DNA of 43,821 nucleotides, from positions 1-43,821 of the forward strand of contig NZ_VDFV01000032.1 of the NCBI RefSeq assembly GCF_006152145.1, given 5' to 3'. The stretch's first letter is position 1. Each line of letters starts with the position of its first letter. The DNA is from Rubellimicrobium roseum (lineage in GTDB: Bacteria; Pseudomonadota; Alphaproteobacteria; Rhodobacterales; Rhodobacteraceae). Shown here piece by piece: positions 1 to 7,784 of the stretch. A model generated the notes under the pieces. It saw only the letters and a program-made list of their open reading frames with translations, was not told the origin of the DNA and searched no databases. A program made the translations under genes and the position numbers.

Positions 1-37
1 CCGAAAACCATAATCAGAGGTGGCTCACTTCTCGATG

Positions 38-60
38 GAAAACCCGGCTCAGATCCGGGT
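38..60 (-). terminator. Possible intrinsic terminator after the AAA ATPase gene
   Basis: Read on the minus strand, arms ACCCGG and CCGGGT enclose a 7-nt loop and are followed directly by TTTT, about 45 bases after the ATPase stop. This is a short stem with a weak U tract. It fits a transcription end for the ATPase gene but is not strong. Confidence 0.45.
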
Positions 61-102
61 GGAAATCAACAATTCGTCCATGTGCTGCAGAATCGATAGC
101 AT

Positions 103-1593
103 TTAGAGGCCGCTCTCGTCGCCCAGCAAAGCGATCTCGTCTGAGTCAGTCTCATCACCACCATCATACACGTCGCCAAGCTCCACAACGAGTTCCGACC
201 AGCGACTTATTAACTGCGGGGAATGGGTCGCGAGAACGACATCGAATCTGTTAAGGCTGATTATACTCAACAGATCAGAGATGAATTTCTTCTGCCAAGC
301 TACGTGGAGCGAGAGCTCCGGTTCATCGATCAGAATGAGAGAATTCTCCCGAATTTCGAATAGTAGCTCGAAGAACAGAACAAGTTGGTGCTGCTCTCCT
401 GATGAGAGCTTATCTAAGGGCAGGGAAGAACCCCGGGCTGTAACATACATACCCCTCTCGCGATTGATCTGGACGTCTTTTGTGACTAGCCGGCTATCGA
501 TCAGCTGCTTGAATAGCTTAAGGCGAGCTAAGAGTGGCGAAAGGGAATGGAGCTTTCTGGCCGTATCCTCAGTATACACCTGGAGCACTCTTGCAAGCGA
601 CTCATCGATTGTTTCCTCACGAAGCGAAACCGGGTTTGCAGCAGCTGAGTCAAGAATGCCTGCCTCCATCAACTCCGCACGCTCGGCATCAAGTTCTTTA
701 AGTCGTTCCAGCAAGAGTGTTGGGCTGGACTCAAACGTCGATGGCTGGCGGCTATACTGGAACGATTGATCAATGACGCGCTGCGGAAAGGATCGGTCTA
801 AAGATTGGGAAAGGGCCGCATAGGATGTTATCTGTTGCGCAATGATTTCTGTAATTTTTCGCGACTTCTGAGTGATCGCGAGTTGAGCGTGCTGTCTCCT
901 TCGCGAAGCAGGATACGGTTCAACTGCTTCGTCTTTGAGGACTAGTAGCCGCTGTGTTTCTATGAGCCTGCAATGAATTGAGTCTATCAGGCTGGCTATT
1001 TCGGTCGGAATCTTGCCATATATTCCGCTTTTAATGTTGTCAGGGATAAGATTCCCATAATCGTTTATTATGTCTTCGAGAGTTAGGACATCTCCGCTGT
1101 AGTCGTGGCGCCATCTCTTTGAGTTTATCCTTGTCAGAAACGGGAGATAGCGATCTATATGTTCGAGGCGTCTTTCTGGATGGAGACGAGGCGACCATTC
1201 AATGGAATCTCGGTCTGCCCTACGAAGCGATAGTGTAATCTTAGTCGGACGTTCATCGTCATCAAAGCCTTCGACCGGAGTCAGAGCCGTGTCTTCCTGC
1301 GGTTCCTTTACCTGTCCATTTTTGTGAATTACCAGAGTTGCGCCCTGGCTGAACCGATACAGTATCGAATCGAAGTCGACGGTCATAAAAATCGACCAAC
1401 TCTTACTGAACAACGATGCGATGAGTCTAAGGCAGAGAGTCTTGCCAGTCCCGTTTGGAGATATTATGGCGGTAACCCGCTCTGGCCGCTTAAGTGGAAT
1501 GGTGTAGTCGAACTGTCCGAAGAGACCTTTGACTTCAAATAGGTCTAAATGAAGTGCATCGTCTCTTTTGTTTTCGTTGCTTCGATTGGCCAT
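103..1593 (-). CDS. Stand-alone AAA/ABC-type ATPase (AAA15/AAA21-like), possible defence cargo
   Basis: This 496-residue ATP-binding protein is of the RecF/SMC-like AAA15/AAA21 kind. It has a Walker A motif SPNGTGKT at residues 45-52, an ABC-type signature LSSGEQ near 396, a Walker B LILIDEPE around 419-425 with catalytic Glu 424, and a switch histidine in THSPQ near 457. The middle is helical and divergent, and the last ~25 residues are acidic. I see no TOPRIM nuclease domain, unlike OLD or GajA proteins. The start is well set: CAGGAG sits 7 bases before the ATG. GC content is clearly lower than that of the chromosomal genes to the right, a sign of transfer. In phage-defence systems such ATPases (PtuA, AriA and others) usually act with an effector. 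No recognised partner lies upstream, and the downstream side is cut by the window edge. The ATPase fold is clear; the biological role is unknown. Confidence 0.85.
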   Translation of the reverse strand: MANRSNENKRDDALHLDLFEVKGLFGQFDYTIPLKRPERVTAIISPNGTGKTLCLRLIASLFSKSWSIFMTVDFDSILYRFSQGATLVIHKNGQVKEPQEDTALTPVEGFDDDERPTKITLSLRRADRDSIEWSPRLHPERRLEHIDRYLPFLTRINSKRWRHDYSGDVLTLEDIINDYGNLIPDNIKSGIYGKIPTEIASLIDSIHCRLIETQRLLVLKDEAVEPYPASRRRQHAQLAITQKSRKITEIIAQQITSYAALSQSLDRSFPQRVIDQSFQYSRQPSTFESSPTLLLERLKELDAERAELMEAGILDSAAANPVSLREETIDESLARVLQVYTEDTARKLHSLSPLLARLKLFKQLIDSRLVTKDVQINRERGMYVTARGSSLPLDKLSSGEQHQLVLFFELLFEIRENSLILIDEPELSLHVAWQKKFISDLLSIISLNRFDVVLATHSPQLISRWSELVVELGDVYDGGDETDSDEIALLGDESGL

Positions 1594-1775
1594 GGTATTC
1601 TCCTGACGGACCGCTGTCGTCGGCGGTGGATTTCTCTTGTGGGTTCAGTGCAGGCTGTCGGGCTCTCTGGCCTTCGGAACGCACCTTGTCTCCATCGGCG
1701 CTTGATTGGGAAGGCCAGTTGAGTGCTTCATTCTGGATCTTGGTGCGTTGTGTCATCGTGGTCGGCCAAGTGCAC

Positions 1776-2219
1776 CTATGGAGCATTCAAGACTTCGGCC
1801 ATGCTGGATGATGAACGGTTCCATGCTTTGCGGGTGGTAGGCTCGAGTCTGGAGGTCATACATCTTAAAGCTAAGCAGTGTCGCCGGTGTGGTCGTGGGT
1901 GGCGAGGTCTGCTTATAGGTAAGGTCGTTCGATGTGGTGTAGGAGGCCACGCGCGGAGCCTCCATCGTAGCGCGAGCCGCGTAGTCAGTGGTGACGGCGT
2001 AACGCCCAGCCTCTCAGCGGCCCGCAGGAAGCGTGCATCGCTACGCTCCGACAGGAACTCTCGCACGAGGCCATAGGCCGCAACCTTAACAACGCTGTCC
2101 GGGTGGGTGTGAGCCTTGCTGTCCCTCATCCTCCTGCACTTCCTGAGACGTTGGTGCAGGTCCTCACGTCGGCTAGTGATCAGATCGACGCTTCGAATCC
2201 TATCCAGCTGGGCTTCCAT
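1776..2219 (-). CDS. Hypothetical small protein (doubtful)
   Basis: An open frame begins at an ATG preceded by GGAGG with a 4-base gap, which is a good ribosome site. The first ~75 residues look like a real basic, helical protein with many charged residues. After that the translation becomes rich in Arg, Pro and Thr, as if the true frame were lost. It may be a small gene with a frameshift or a decayed remnant. I recognise no family. It lies in the same orientation as the ATPase and about 180 bases upstream of it, so it could be its partner if real. Confidence 0.3.
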   Translation of the reverse strand: MEAQLDRIRSVDLITSRREDLHQRLRKCRRMRDSKAHTHPDSVVKVAAYGLVREFLSERSDARFLRAAERLGVTPSPLTTRLALRWRLRAWPPTPHRTTLPISRPRHPRPHRRHCLALRCMTSRLEPTTRKAWNRSSSSMAEVLNAP

Positions 2220-2353
2220 CAAACCTCCATGATGAAGCTGCAGCGCTATAGGGCCGCTGCAGGCAAAGGCCGTGTTCCCGAGATCAGGCAGAGGCACCTA
2301 TCTTGGCTAGGAAAGGCAGGGCTCTTGCTCCGTGCTGTCGGCACTGCTGGTGG

Positions 2354-2398
2354 ACTTATCGAGAGCAGGAGAGGTCACCTTTCCCGCTCTCGATAAGT
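2354..2398. repeat. Perfect 13-bp inverted repeat with 19-nt loop
   Basis: The arm ACTTATCGAGAGC (2354-2366) is exactly reversed as GCTCTCGATAAGT (2386-2398). A 13-base perfect stem is unlikely by chance in a short interval. It lies about 220 bases past the rep stop codon. It could be a replication-initiator or nicking-site hairpin, a terminator without a U tract, or a regulator site. Confidence 0.7.
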
Positions 2399-2430
2399 GT
2401 TGATTGGCACCTCGCCCGGCCTCGAAAGGA

Positions 2431-2446
2431 TGAGGACCTTTCCTCA
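2431..2446. repeat. Short perfect hairpin, 6-bp arms
   Basis: TGAGGA and TCCTCA are separated by CCTT. The hairpin is followed by a looser inverted match (the AGGACCTTTCCT side against AGGAAAGGCGAAGGTCC), so the 2430-2465 interval can fold in more than one way. It lies between the 13-bp repeat and the AT-rich tract. Confidence 0.5.
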
Positions 2447-2516
2447 GCAGGAAAGGCGAAGGTCCATCAATCAGGGTCAGACGATCAGGATCGAGGCTGG
2501 GCAGTGCAGTTACCAG

Positions 2517-2618
2517 CAATCATATGCCACATAGCTGTATTTATTAGCTTATTATGTGCATATAGTGTTATATAACCTCTATATGGGCTATTACCCAGCA
2601 TGGGGTATATACCTCCCA
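2517..2618. other. AT-rich tract with nested dyads next to rep (origin candidate)
   Basis: The roughly 100 bases after the rep stop are strikingly AT-rich in a GC-rich window. They include an imperfect dyad CTATATGGG ... CCCATTATAG (about 2577-2625) with an inner TACCC/GGGGTA pair around AGCAT. AT-rich DNA with dyads beside a replication-protein gene is typical of origins. It could equally be the rep terminator and spacer. Confidence 0.4.
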
Positions 2619-3464
2619 TTATAGGGTGATGGATGTTGAGGTAGGGAGATCGTGGCCCAGCCCGATGGTGAAGAAACGTGCGCCAACTTTGTAGCGGGAG
2701 AGCCAACGCGCAATGGAAACCTCTTGCTCAGGCGGGAGGGGGCGGCCAGTGATGTTCCGACCGCCATCCTCTTCGACCGTGTTGATGCGCCGGAAAAAGT
2801 TGGGCTTGGCCATGTAAGCCAACCATCCAACCGGGTCGTCCATGTGCTTGGTGAGCAGCGGTTTATGAACTGACTTGCCTAGGCTCTTAAGGGCAGCCTT
2901 CAGGCGAGATTTGGCCTTCTCGCTGAGTTTCCAGATCACGCCATGCACATGGACCTGCCAGTAGCCCTTTTTGCCTCTCTTCGGCTCGTTCTGACTTACG
3001 TCCACGAAGAAGAAGCCTTTCGCCTTCGGTGCTAGCCGCCGGAGCAGTTTGCGTATCGTGTTGATGAACTTCTTGAGGTCCATGCCGTAGCCGCCGACCG
3101 GGACCTTGCCGAAGAGCGGCACAATCGTGATGGCAACTGGGCGCTTTGCCTTCTTGAGTTTGGCTATCAACTCACGCCACGCGTCCCTGTATAGGAACGG
3201 CGCGTAGGTCCTGATGAAGGCCTCTTGGAACATCCGACGGCAGCGATGGCAGCCACAGTTGCCACAGAGGCGGATGGGCAGGCAGAGCCGAGGACTGCCG
3301 ACTCGAAGGCCGGCTTGATCGGCTGCTTTCTGTATCTTGGCTTCGCGCTTGGCTGCCGCGTGAAGCGGCGGCATCTTAAGCTGGGCGCAGAGCGCGTCGT
3401 TTGTCAGGTCGAATTGCGGCACGCAAAACGTGGCGCTCCGCCTTAGTGGGCGCACAATGCTCAT
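2619..3464 (-). CDS. HUH-type replication initiator-like protein
   Basis: This 281-residue basic protein has a histidine pair in the HUH arrangement (VHVHGVIW, His172 and His174) preceded by a hydrophobic strand. About 43 residues later comes a candidate tyrosine motif WLAYMAKP (Tyr217, Lys220). This is the pattern of rolling-circle Rep proteins, which nick one strand and attach through the tyrosine. A cysteine cluster CGNCGCHRC (Cys67, 70, 72, 75) suggests a bound zinc before the catalytic part. The start at 3464 is chosen over an upstream ATG (3512) because GGAG lies 6-7 bases before it. The gene follows the alpA module in the same direction, and an AT-rich palindromic tract follows its stop. 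It may drive excision-linked replication of the element. An IS91/ISCR-type transposase is a less likely reading. Confidence 0.65.
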   Translation of the reverse strand: MSIVRPLRRSATFCVPQFDLTNDALCAQLKMPPLHAAAKREAKIQKAADQAGLRVGSPRLCLPIRLCGNCGCHRCRRMFQEAFIRTYAPFLYRDAWRELIAKLKKAKRPVAITIVPLFGKVPVGGYGMDLKKFINTIRKLLRRLAPKAKGFFFVDVSQNEPKRGKKGYWQVHVHGVIWKLSEKAKSRLKAALKSLGKSVHKPLLTKHMDDPVGWLAYMAKPNFFRRINTVEEDGGRNITGRPLPPEQEVSIARWLSRYKVGARFFTIGLGHDLPTSTSITL

Positions 3465-3617
3465 AGTATCTCCGTTGAATAGCTGCGTGAGGACGCGCCA
3501 CCAAGCGTTCAAGTTGTCAGGGATGAGCTGGTGGCGCTGCTAATGCCTTTACAGTTCGCCACTCAGCAGTTGGCGCGAGCCCCCGCAGCCCAGATCAGGT
3601 CGCGGGAGCCAGCAAAG

Positions 3618-4310
3618 TCACTCGATGCGGTCGCTGTCCTGGTCGTCGTCGCTATCGTCAGCCTTCTCGCCCGGGCTGTCGTCAACCAACTGGGCCTTCC
3701 AGTCTCTCGCTAGTATTTTGTCGAAGGCCGATTGCGGCTTCGTTGAACTCGCCTTCGCCTTTGTTGTCGTGCCGCTGACGCTTTCCGGCCTCTTGTGGAG
3801 AGGGTGCCAGGGTTCATATTCCCCGTTCGCCACCTTCTCGTTAATGCGCTTTGCATCTTTGATGCCCTTGATGAACTCGACCACCAAGTAGGGCGGGATG
3901 CTGTGCCGATGCGCGTAGAGGAGAAGGTTGGCGTTGCGGAGCAGGATCCCCTCGCTGGTCTTGTTGTCGCCCAGCGAGAGTGTGTGCAGCAGCAGCCAGT
4001 AGAAGGGGTTCTCCACGAGGGAAGGAATGCCCCGACGGCGGCGAGGCTCCTCCGGGAAGAGGCGACGAAGAGCGGCGACTTGGTCAAGCTGCAGCAGCAC
4101 CCATCCAAGCAGGGAGACGTGCCTCAACACGAACCACGAGGCTTGCTTCTTGTCGGCAGCTTTGCCTGAGGCTGCCAGCTTCTGAGACTTCTTGTAAGTC
4201 GTCTTGGTCGCCTCTCTGGTAGCCCGCCGCACTTCCTTCGGCAAAGTGTCTTTGCGGACCTCCTTGAGTGCCGGCCAGGCCTTAGGGATCTTAGGGTCAG
4301 GAACTTGCAT
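3618..4310 (-). CDS. Hypothetical protein of the mobile element
   Basis: About 230 residues; no family recognised. The N-terminal ~70 residues are rich in Lys and Arg (DNA-binding character). The middle is helical and Leu/Trp-rich (around SWFVLRHVSLLGWVLLQLDQ). The C-terminus is a very acidic Asp/Ser tail (SDDDQDSD). The start at 4310 has GGAG 9 bases upstream; an in-frame ATG at 4382 is also possible. It sits between alpA and rep, all on the minus strand, so it is probably co-transcribed with rep and may help replication or packaging of the element. That role is inferred from position only. Confidence 0.6.
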   Translation of the reverse strand: MQVPDPKIPKAWPALKEVRKDTLPKEVRRATREATKTTYKKSQKLAASGKAADKKQASWFVLRHVSLLGWVLLQLDQVAALRRLFPEEPRRRRGIPSLVENPFYWLLLHTLSLGDNKTSEGILLRNANLLLYAHRHSIPPYLVVEFIKGIKDAKRINEKVANGEYEPWHPLHKRPESVSGTTTKAKASSTKPQSAFDKILARDWKAQLVDDSPGEKADDSDDDQDSDRIE

Positions 4311-4424
4311 AATTCTGAGCTCCGTTTGTTCAGAAAGGTAAGCAGGTCGGATTAGGAGCAGCGGCCGAGCCAGCCGCTGCATCGCTTGCGCTAAGGCAAG
4401 CTGTTTACTCAGGTCGGCGACGGC

Positions 4425-4670
4425 TCAGCGGGCGCGGGCGTCCTTGGCGGCCTCGATGACGGCCAGGATTTCGGACTGCGGCCAGCGTGACGCACCGCCC
4501 AGCTTTATCGGCGGCGGCACAAGGCCCTTGGTCACGTAGCGGCGGAATGTGGAGACAGCGACGTGCAGAAGCGCAGCCGACTCGCGGTCGGTCAGCAACA
4601 AGTCGACTGCCCGACTTGTCCCGGTGTCAGGAGGTCGGGGATGGGCGGGGGGATTGGAGATGGGAAACAT
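4425..4670 (-). CDS. AlpA-like helix-turn-helix regulator / excisionase-type protein
   Basis: This 81-residue protein has a compact HTH_17/AlpA-type domain at residues ~26-75. A helix 'LLTDRESAALLHVAVSTFRR' region is followed by the wing motif KLGGASRWPQSEI, which is diagnostic of phage AlpA and Xis-like proteins. The N-terminus is Pro-rich. AlpA of P4-like elements activates integrase or excision and replication genes. Here it stands between the integrase side and the replication side of the element. A four-copy symmetric repeat (4741-4801) lies 70-130 bases upstream of its start, a natural place for its own operator. Confidence 0.8.
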   Translation of the reverse strand: MFPISNPPAHPRPPDTGTSRAVDLLLTDRESAALLHVAVSTFRRYVTKGLVPPPIKLGGASRWPQSEILAVIEAAKDARAR

Positions 4671-4740
4671 CGGTCAGCCTTTCTCGCAAATGCGACGGGC
4701 TGATTATCTGCCGGAGGAGCAGTTTGGGAAGCGGGTGAAA

Positions 4741-4801
4741 TGACGAGAAACAGGCATTCTTGACGAGGTTAGTTCTCGTCAACTTGCTACAGTTTTCGTC
4801 A
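4741..4801. promoter_or_regulatory. Symmetric four-site operator/iteron cluster (TGACGA motif)
   Basis: Four copies of TGACGARRAMTR-like 12-mers occur: forward at 4741-4752 and 4761-4772, reverse at 4770-4781 and 4790-4801. Start-to-start spacing is 20 bp in each arm, about two helical turns, with an exact centre of symmetry near 4771. The inner pair forms TTGACGAG-7 nt-CTCGTCAA. Such geometry marks a regulator or replication-initiator binding array. It lies upstream of alpA and touches the stop codon of the preceding gene. The likely binder is AlpA itself, a repressor not seen here, or the integrase. Confidence 0.7.
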
Positions 4802-5737
4802 CTTCTTCGTCCCTGCCTTGCGACCGAGACCAAGATACTTGCGTATGGTGGACCGCTTTACAGTTTTTTGGAACTCTTCCTCAACCCAATCTATGAAGTC
4901 CGCCTCAACGTTTTGCGATTGACGATAAGGAACTCCGAAAGGGAACTCCGCGTGGAACTTCTCTAGAAGCCTTTTCTGTTCAGTCTCATCTAGTTTCGGC
5001 AGCATTCCGGGACGGCGCTTAAGAAGTTGATTGGGTTGCTCGCAGGAATTGCGGGTATCTGCCTCGCTTAACTTCACTGCTAAGCCTTCAGACTCGCCGC
5101 TAGACTGAGGCTCAGTTTGGTCGATTGTCTCTACTTCCTCATATTCGTCGCCAAAACTGACAGGAGTTATCCAAGTCGTGAGTTCCACAAGATAACCCCA
5201 GCTATAGCCAAAGCGACGCTCGATCTCGGGGACGATCTCTACCTCGTCCAGAACGATGTGGCCGCCCAGTTTTTGGCCGTAACGTTGGCGAAGCGCAGCC
5301 TCTATCTCCTCCGGCCGACGATTGCCCAGTTTACTTGCGCTGCCCGAACCCACGGTGCCAACGGCTAAATCAACATGGAAGTTCTGTGGGGCAGATTTCT
5401 CTACAACAGGAACGCCGATGCCGAGGTCTATCTCCTTGGCCGTCCAGCCGAGGCCAATATTGCGAAGAAGATCAGGATCTGCGCTGACAACTTCGCCGTT
5501 CCCTAGGAGAACTCCCACCCTCCTGGCGTGATTAATGATATCGAGGGCTTCCTTGGTGGCTGGACCAAGGCGGTCGGGAGTGAAAAACAAGGGGCGGTTT
5601 TCGGTTTTGGCCAGCCTTCTCTCAGCCGCATATGAAGCGACGATGTAGACCTGCGTGATGGGTAGCCAGCCTTGTTTGTAGAACACCACTGATCCCCCGC
5701 CGAAGTCTTCACCTGTCCTGCCCAGGCGCTTCTTCAA
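4799..5737 (-). CDS. Hypothetical protein following the integrase
   Basis: About 312 residues from a TTG start that lies one base after the integrase stop, which implies translational coupling. No family is recognised. The N-terminal half is mixed alpha/beta. The middle (~190-230) is acidic and low-complexity (Glu, Ser, Thr, Gln). The C-terminal ~70 residues are basic, with a helical segment ending in TIRKYLGLGRKAG that resembles a DNA-binding helix. Base composition is lower in GC than the chromosome. It probably serves the element (regulation or DNA handling); the function is unknown. Confidence 0.65.
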   Translation of the reverse strand: MKKRLGRTGEDFGGGSVVFYKQGWLPITQVYIVASYAAERRLAKTENRPLFFTPDRLGPATKEALDIINHARRVGVLLGNGEVVSADPDLLRNIGLGWTAKEIDLGIGVPVVEKSAPQNFHVDLAVGTVGSGSASKLGNRRPEEIEAALRQRYGQKLGGHIVLDEVEIVPEIERRFGYSWGYLVELTTWITPVSFGDEYEEVETIDQTEPQSSGESEGLAVKLSEADTRNSCEQPNQLLKRRPGMLPKLDETEQKRLLEKFHAEFPFGVPYRQSQNVEADFIDWVEEEFQKTVKRSTIRKYLGLGRKAGTKK

Positions 5738-5738
5738 G

Positions 5739-6914
5739 TTATCTACTCTGCGCCACGAACCCCGCCCACGCTTCCATTACCGCCCGCCGTTGCTCCAGGA
5801 AGTCCGTCCGGCGGTAAGCGCGCACGACTTTGCTGTCGGTGACATGCCCGAGGCAGGCTTCCGCCACCTCATGAGGCGTGCTGGGCAGGGTCTCAGCAAT
5901 CCAGTTGCGCAGCGAACTACGAAACCCGTGCGGGCGCTCCTTCAGGCCGCGCCGTTCCATCAGCTTGGACATAGTCATGTCGGAGATGACGCCCCGCTGG
6001 GTGCTTGGGAACAGGTCGCCTCCTCGGGCGTGCCGGCGGGCTTGATCGATGATCTCCAGCGCCTCTGGCGCGAGGGGCACTCGGAAGTCGCTGGTGGCTC
6101 CCTTTCGTCCCTTCATTGCCTCGCCAGGGATGGTCCAAACGTCTCCCTGGATCTGGGTCTGGTGCAGATGGCGTAGGGGCCCGGAGCGCACGCCCGTGAG
6201 GATGAGGAGCCGTAGGGCCAAGTGGGTGACGGTGCCGTCCGAGAGGGACGCGTAAAAGGCCGGCACCTCCACCCACGGCATGGCTGGGATGTTCTCGGCT
6301 TTGTGCCGGCTCTTGCCCAGGAGCGCCTTGGCTTTGTCACAGGCCTGAAGGTCGACATCCAAGCCCAGCGCAGCCGCATGCTGCATGCATATGGACAGGC
6401 GGTTCAGCGCCTTTCGCGCGGTCTCGGCCTTCGCGTGCCAGATTGGAGCCAGGGCGTCTCGAATGTCGGTCTGGCTGATCTCGCTTACTGGCATGCGACC
6501 GAGCTTGGGGAGGACATGCAGCTCCAAAGGGCTAAACCAGCGGCCCGCAAGCCCGTCGCCTTTCAGCTCCGCCTTGCGGCTCTCGAAGGCGTCGCCGGCC
6601 ACGTCGGAAAGGAGGTGCAGGTTCTTGGCCGCCTCACGCCGCTGCTTCTGCCGCTCCTTGATCGGGTCTTTGTTCTCCCGCACAAGCGCGCGCTGCTGGG
6701 CCGCAGCCTCACGGGCCTGCTTGAGACTGACCTCGGACAAGGAGCCCAGGCCCATCTCCCGCCGCCGTCCATGAATGGACACCCGCAGCACCCACTGGCC
6801 ACCGCCGTCTTCCCGCTTCCAGAGCCAGAGGCCACCGCCATCGGCATGCTTGCCGGGAGGTAGGGAGCGAACCTGAACGGCAGTCAAACGGTGCAGAGAT
6901 TGAGTCCCCATCAT
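5739..6914 (-). CDS. int: P4-type tyrosine recombinase (integrase)
   Basis: This 391-residue site-specific recombinase inserts and excises the element at a tRNA 3' end. The N-terminal arm-binding domain (residues ~10-95) has the DGGGLWLW and LGSLSEVSLKQAREAA signatures of P4-like integrases. A core-binding domain follows at ~100-195. The catalytic domain shows Arg243 (TGVRSG), His329 and Arg332 (HGFRSSLRNW), His357 (LGH) and nucleophile Tyr367 (AYRRT). Length and motifs are complete, so it is probably active. One oddity is that Pro replaces the Glu usually found three residues after the first catalytic Arg. Its start lies about 145 bases from the tRNA-like att site at 7058-7079. It leads a minus-strand gene series running through alpA to rep. 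Confidence 0.95.
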   Translation of the reverse strand: MMGTQSLHRLTAVQVRSLPPGKHADGGGLWLWKREDGGGQWVLRVSIHGRRREMGLGSLSEVSLKQAREAAAQQRALVRENKDPIKERQKQRREAAKNLHLLSDVAGDAFESRKAELKGDGLAGRWFSPLELHVLPKLGRMPVSEISQTDIRDALAPIWHAKAETARKALNRLSICMQHAAALGLDVDLQACDKAKALLGKSRHKAENIPAMPWVEVPAFYASLSDGTVTHLALRLLILTGVRSGPLRHLHQTQIQGDVWTIPGEAMKGRKGATSDFRVPLAPEALEIIDQARRHARGGDLFPSTQRGVISDMTMSKLMERRGLKERPHGFRSSLRNWIAETLPSTPHEVAEACLGHVTDSKVVRAYRRTDFLEQRRAVMEAWAGFVAQSR

Positions 6915-7057
6915 CCACCCTTCTGTCCACCCCTAGATGCTGAGATGCACTGAGGTGGCGTGGTCTCGGATGGTCCTAAATGAGCAGCGGAGTTTAAGCC
7001 ATGTCAATGCTTTGCAAGCACGATGGGATCGATCGAGAGCAAAATATACCATGATAT

Positions 7058-7079
7058 GAGTCCTCTCCTGGGCACCACT
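7058..7079 (+). other. Attachment site: 3' end of a tRNA (probably tRNA-Leu)
   Basis: The 20 bases GAGTCCTCTCCTGGGCACCA match the end of a tRNA: T-loop end, T-stem CCTCT, acceptor strand CCTGGGC, then A-CCA. This acceptor is typical of an alphaproteobacterial tRNA-Leu. No tRNA body lies upstream, so it is a displaced 3' end, as left by integration into a tRNA gene. A near copy lies at 17431-17449. The intact tRNA should lie left of the window. Confidence 0.7.
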
Positions 7080-7239
7080 ACTCCATCCGCCACTGTTCGG
7101 CGTTGATCGACAAAGCTCCTGATTTCTTGTAGTTTTTGAGCCACTTCGTTCGTGGCTGTGCGGCTGTGTCCGCCCAAAGCCACCGCGAATTGGGGGTCTT
7201 TTGGGGGCCTACTCTCAGGTGGGCTGGCAGGGGGATCGG

Positions 7240-7603
7240 CCTGGCGCTGACGGACGTGACGGTGCGACTACAAGCTCGCCGATAGCGCGGGCCCTACCTC
7301 CTGGTCACGCCCGCAGGGGGCAAGCTGTGGCGGCTCAAGTATCGCATCCACGGCGTCGAGAAGAAGCTGGCTCTGGGCCGCTACCCCGAGATGACGGTGA
7401 GCGAGGCCCGCAAAGCCCGAGACGCCGCCCGCGAGGCGGCCAGCACCGGCGAGGACCCCTCGGCCACCAAGCGGCGCGAGCGCATCGCCGCTCGGATCGC
7501 CATCGGCACCACCTTTGGCGATGTCGCGCAGGAGTACATCGACAAGGCTGCACGTGAGAGCCGCGCTCCTGCCACGCTCCTCAAGCTTGAAGGGGAGGAC
7601 CAA
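7240..7603 (+). pseudogene. Fragment of a second P4-type integrase (N-terminal domain, frameshifted)
   Basis: Reading across at least two frame changes gives LALTDVTVR, YKLADSAG and then PYLLVTPAGGKLWRLKYR...KKLALGRYPEMTVSEARKARDAA, the unmistakable N-terminal domain of P4-like integrases, continuing to IGTTFGDVAQEYIDKA near 7550. After ~7600 the similarity stops and no catalytic domain in this family follows. An in-frame TAG near 7277 and the frame breaks show that it is dead. It lies just inside the tRNA-like site at 7058-7079 and points away from it, as an integrase of an island running to the right would. Confidence 0.8.
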
Positions 7604-7784
7604 GCCCTCCCTGAACTGTCACTTCGAGCAGATGAATCCGAGAGGACCAAGAGCAACAACCTGATCGCCCCAAAGCGGACCCCGGCAGCCGCGCCGAAGC
7701 CCACCCTGACGACCGTCCCCAGAGCCAAGCCGATGCCCGTCCCGGCGTCGGTGCGGGCGGCCACAGCGATTGCAAGCTCCCCAA

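Larger units (their letters stand above)
1594..2618. other. Low-coding stretch between ATPase and rep genes
   Basis: About 1 kb holds no gene I can firmly support, apart from the doubtful frame at 1776-2219. Its right half contains two inverted repeats (2354-2398 and 2431-2446) and then an AT-rich tract to 2618. The composition differs from the surrounding genome. In a replicating mobile element this is a plausible place for an origin or for the control region of the ATPase cargo. Confidence 0.5.

Noticed and set aside
1-100. Minus-strand text GAAGTGAGCCACC near the left edge resembling ends of IS21-like elements
   Set aside because: Only a short resemblance from memory, with no transposase and no inverted-repeat partner in view. 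It cannot be supported without the flanking sequence.
6915-7240. Search for a complete tRNA gene around the left att copy
   Set aside because: Only the last ~20 bases match a tRNA; there is no D-arm, anticodon arm or acceptor 5' strand upstream. So it is called an att site, not a tRNA gene.
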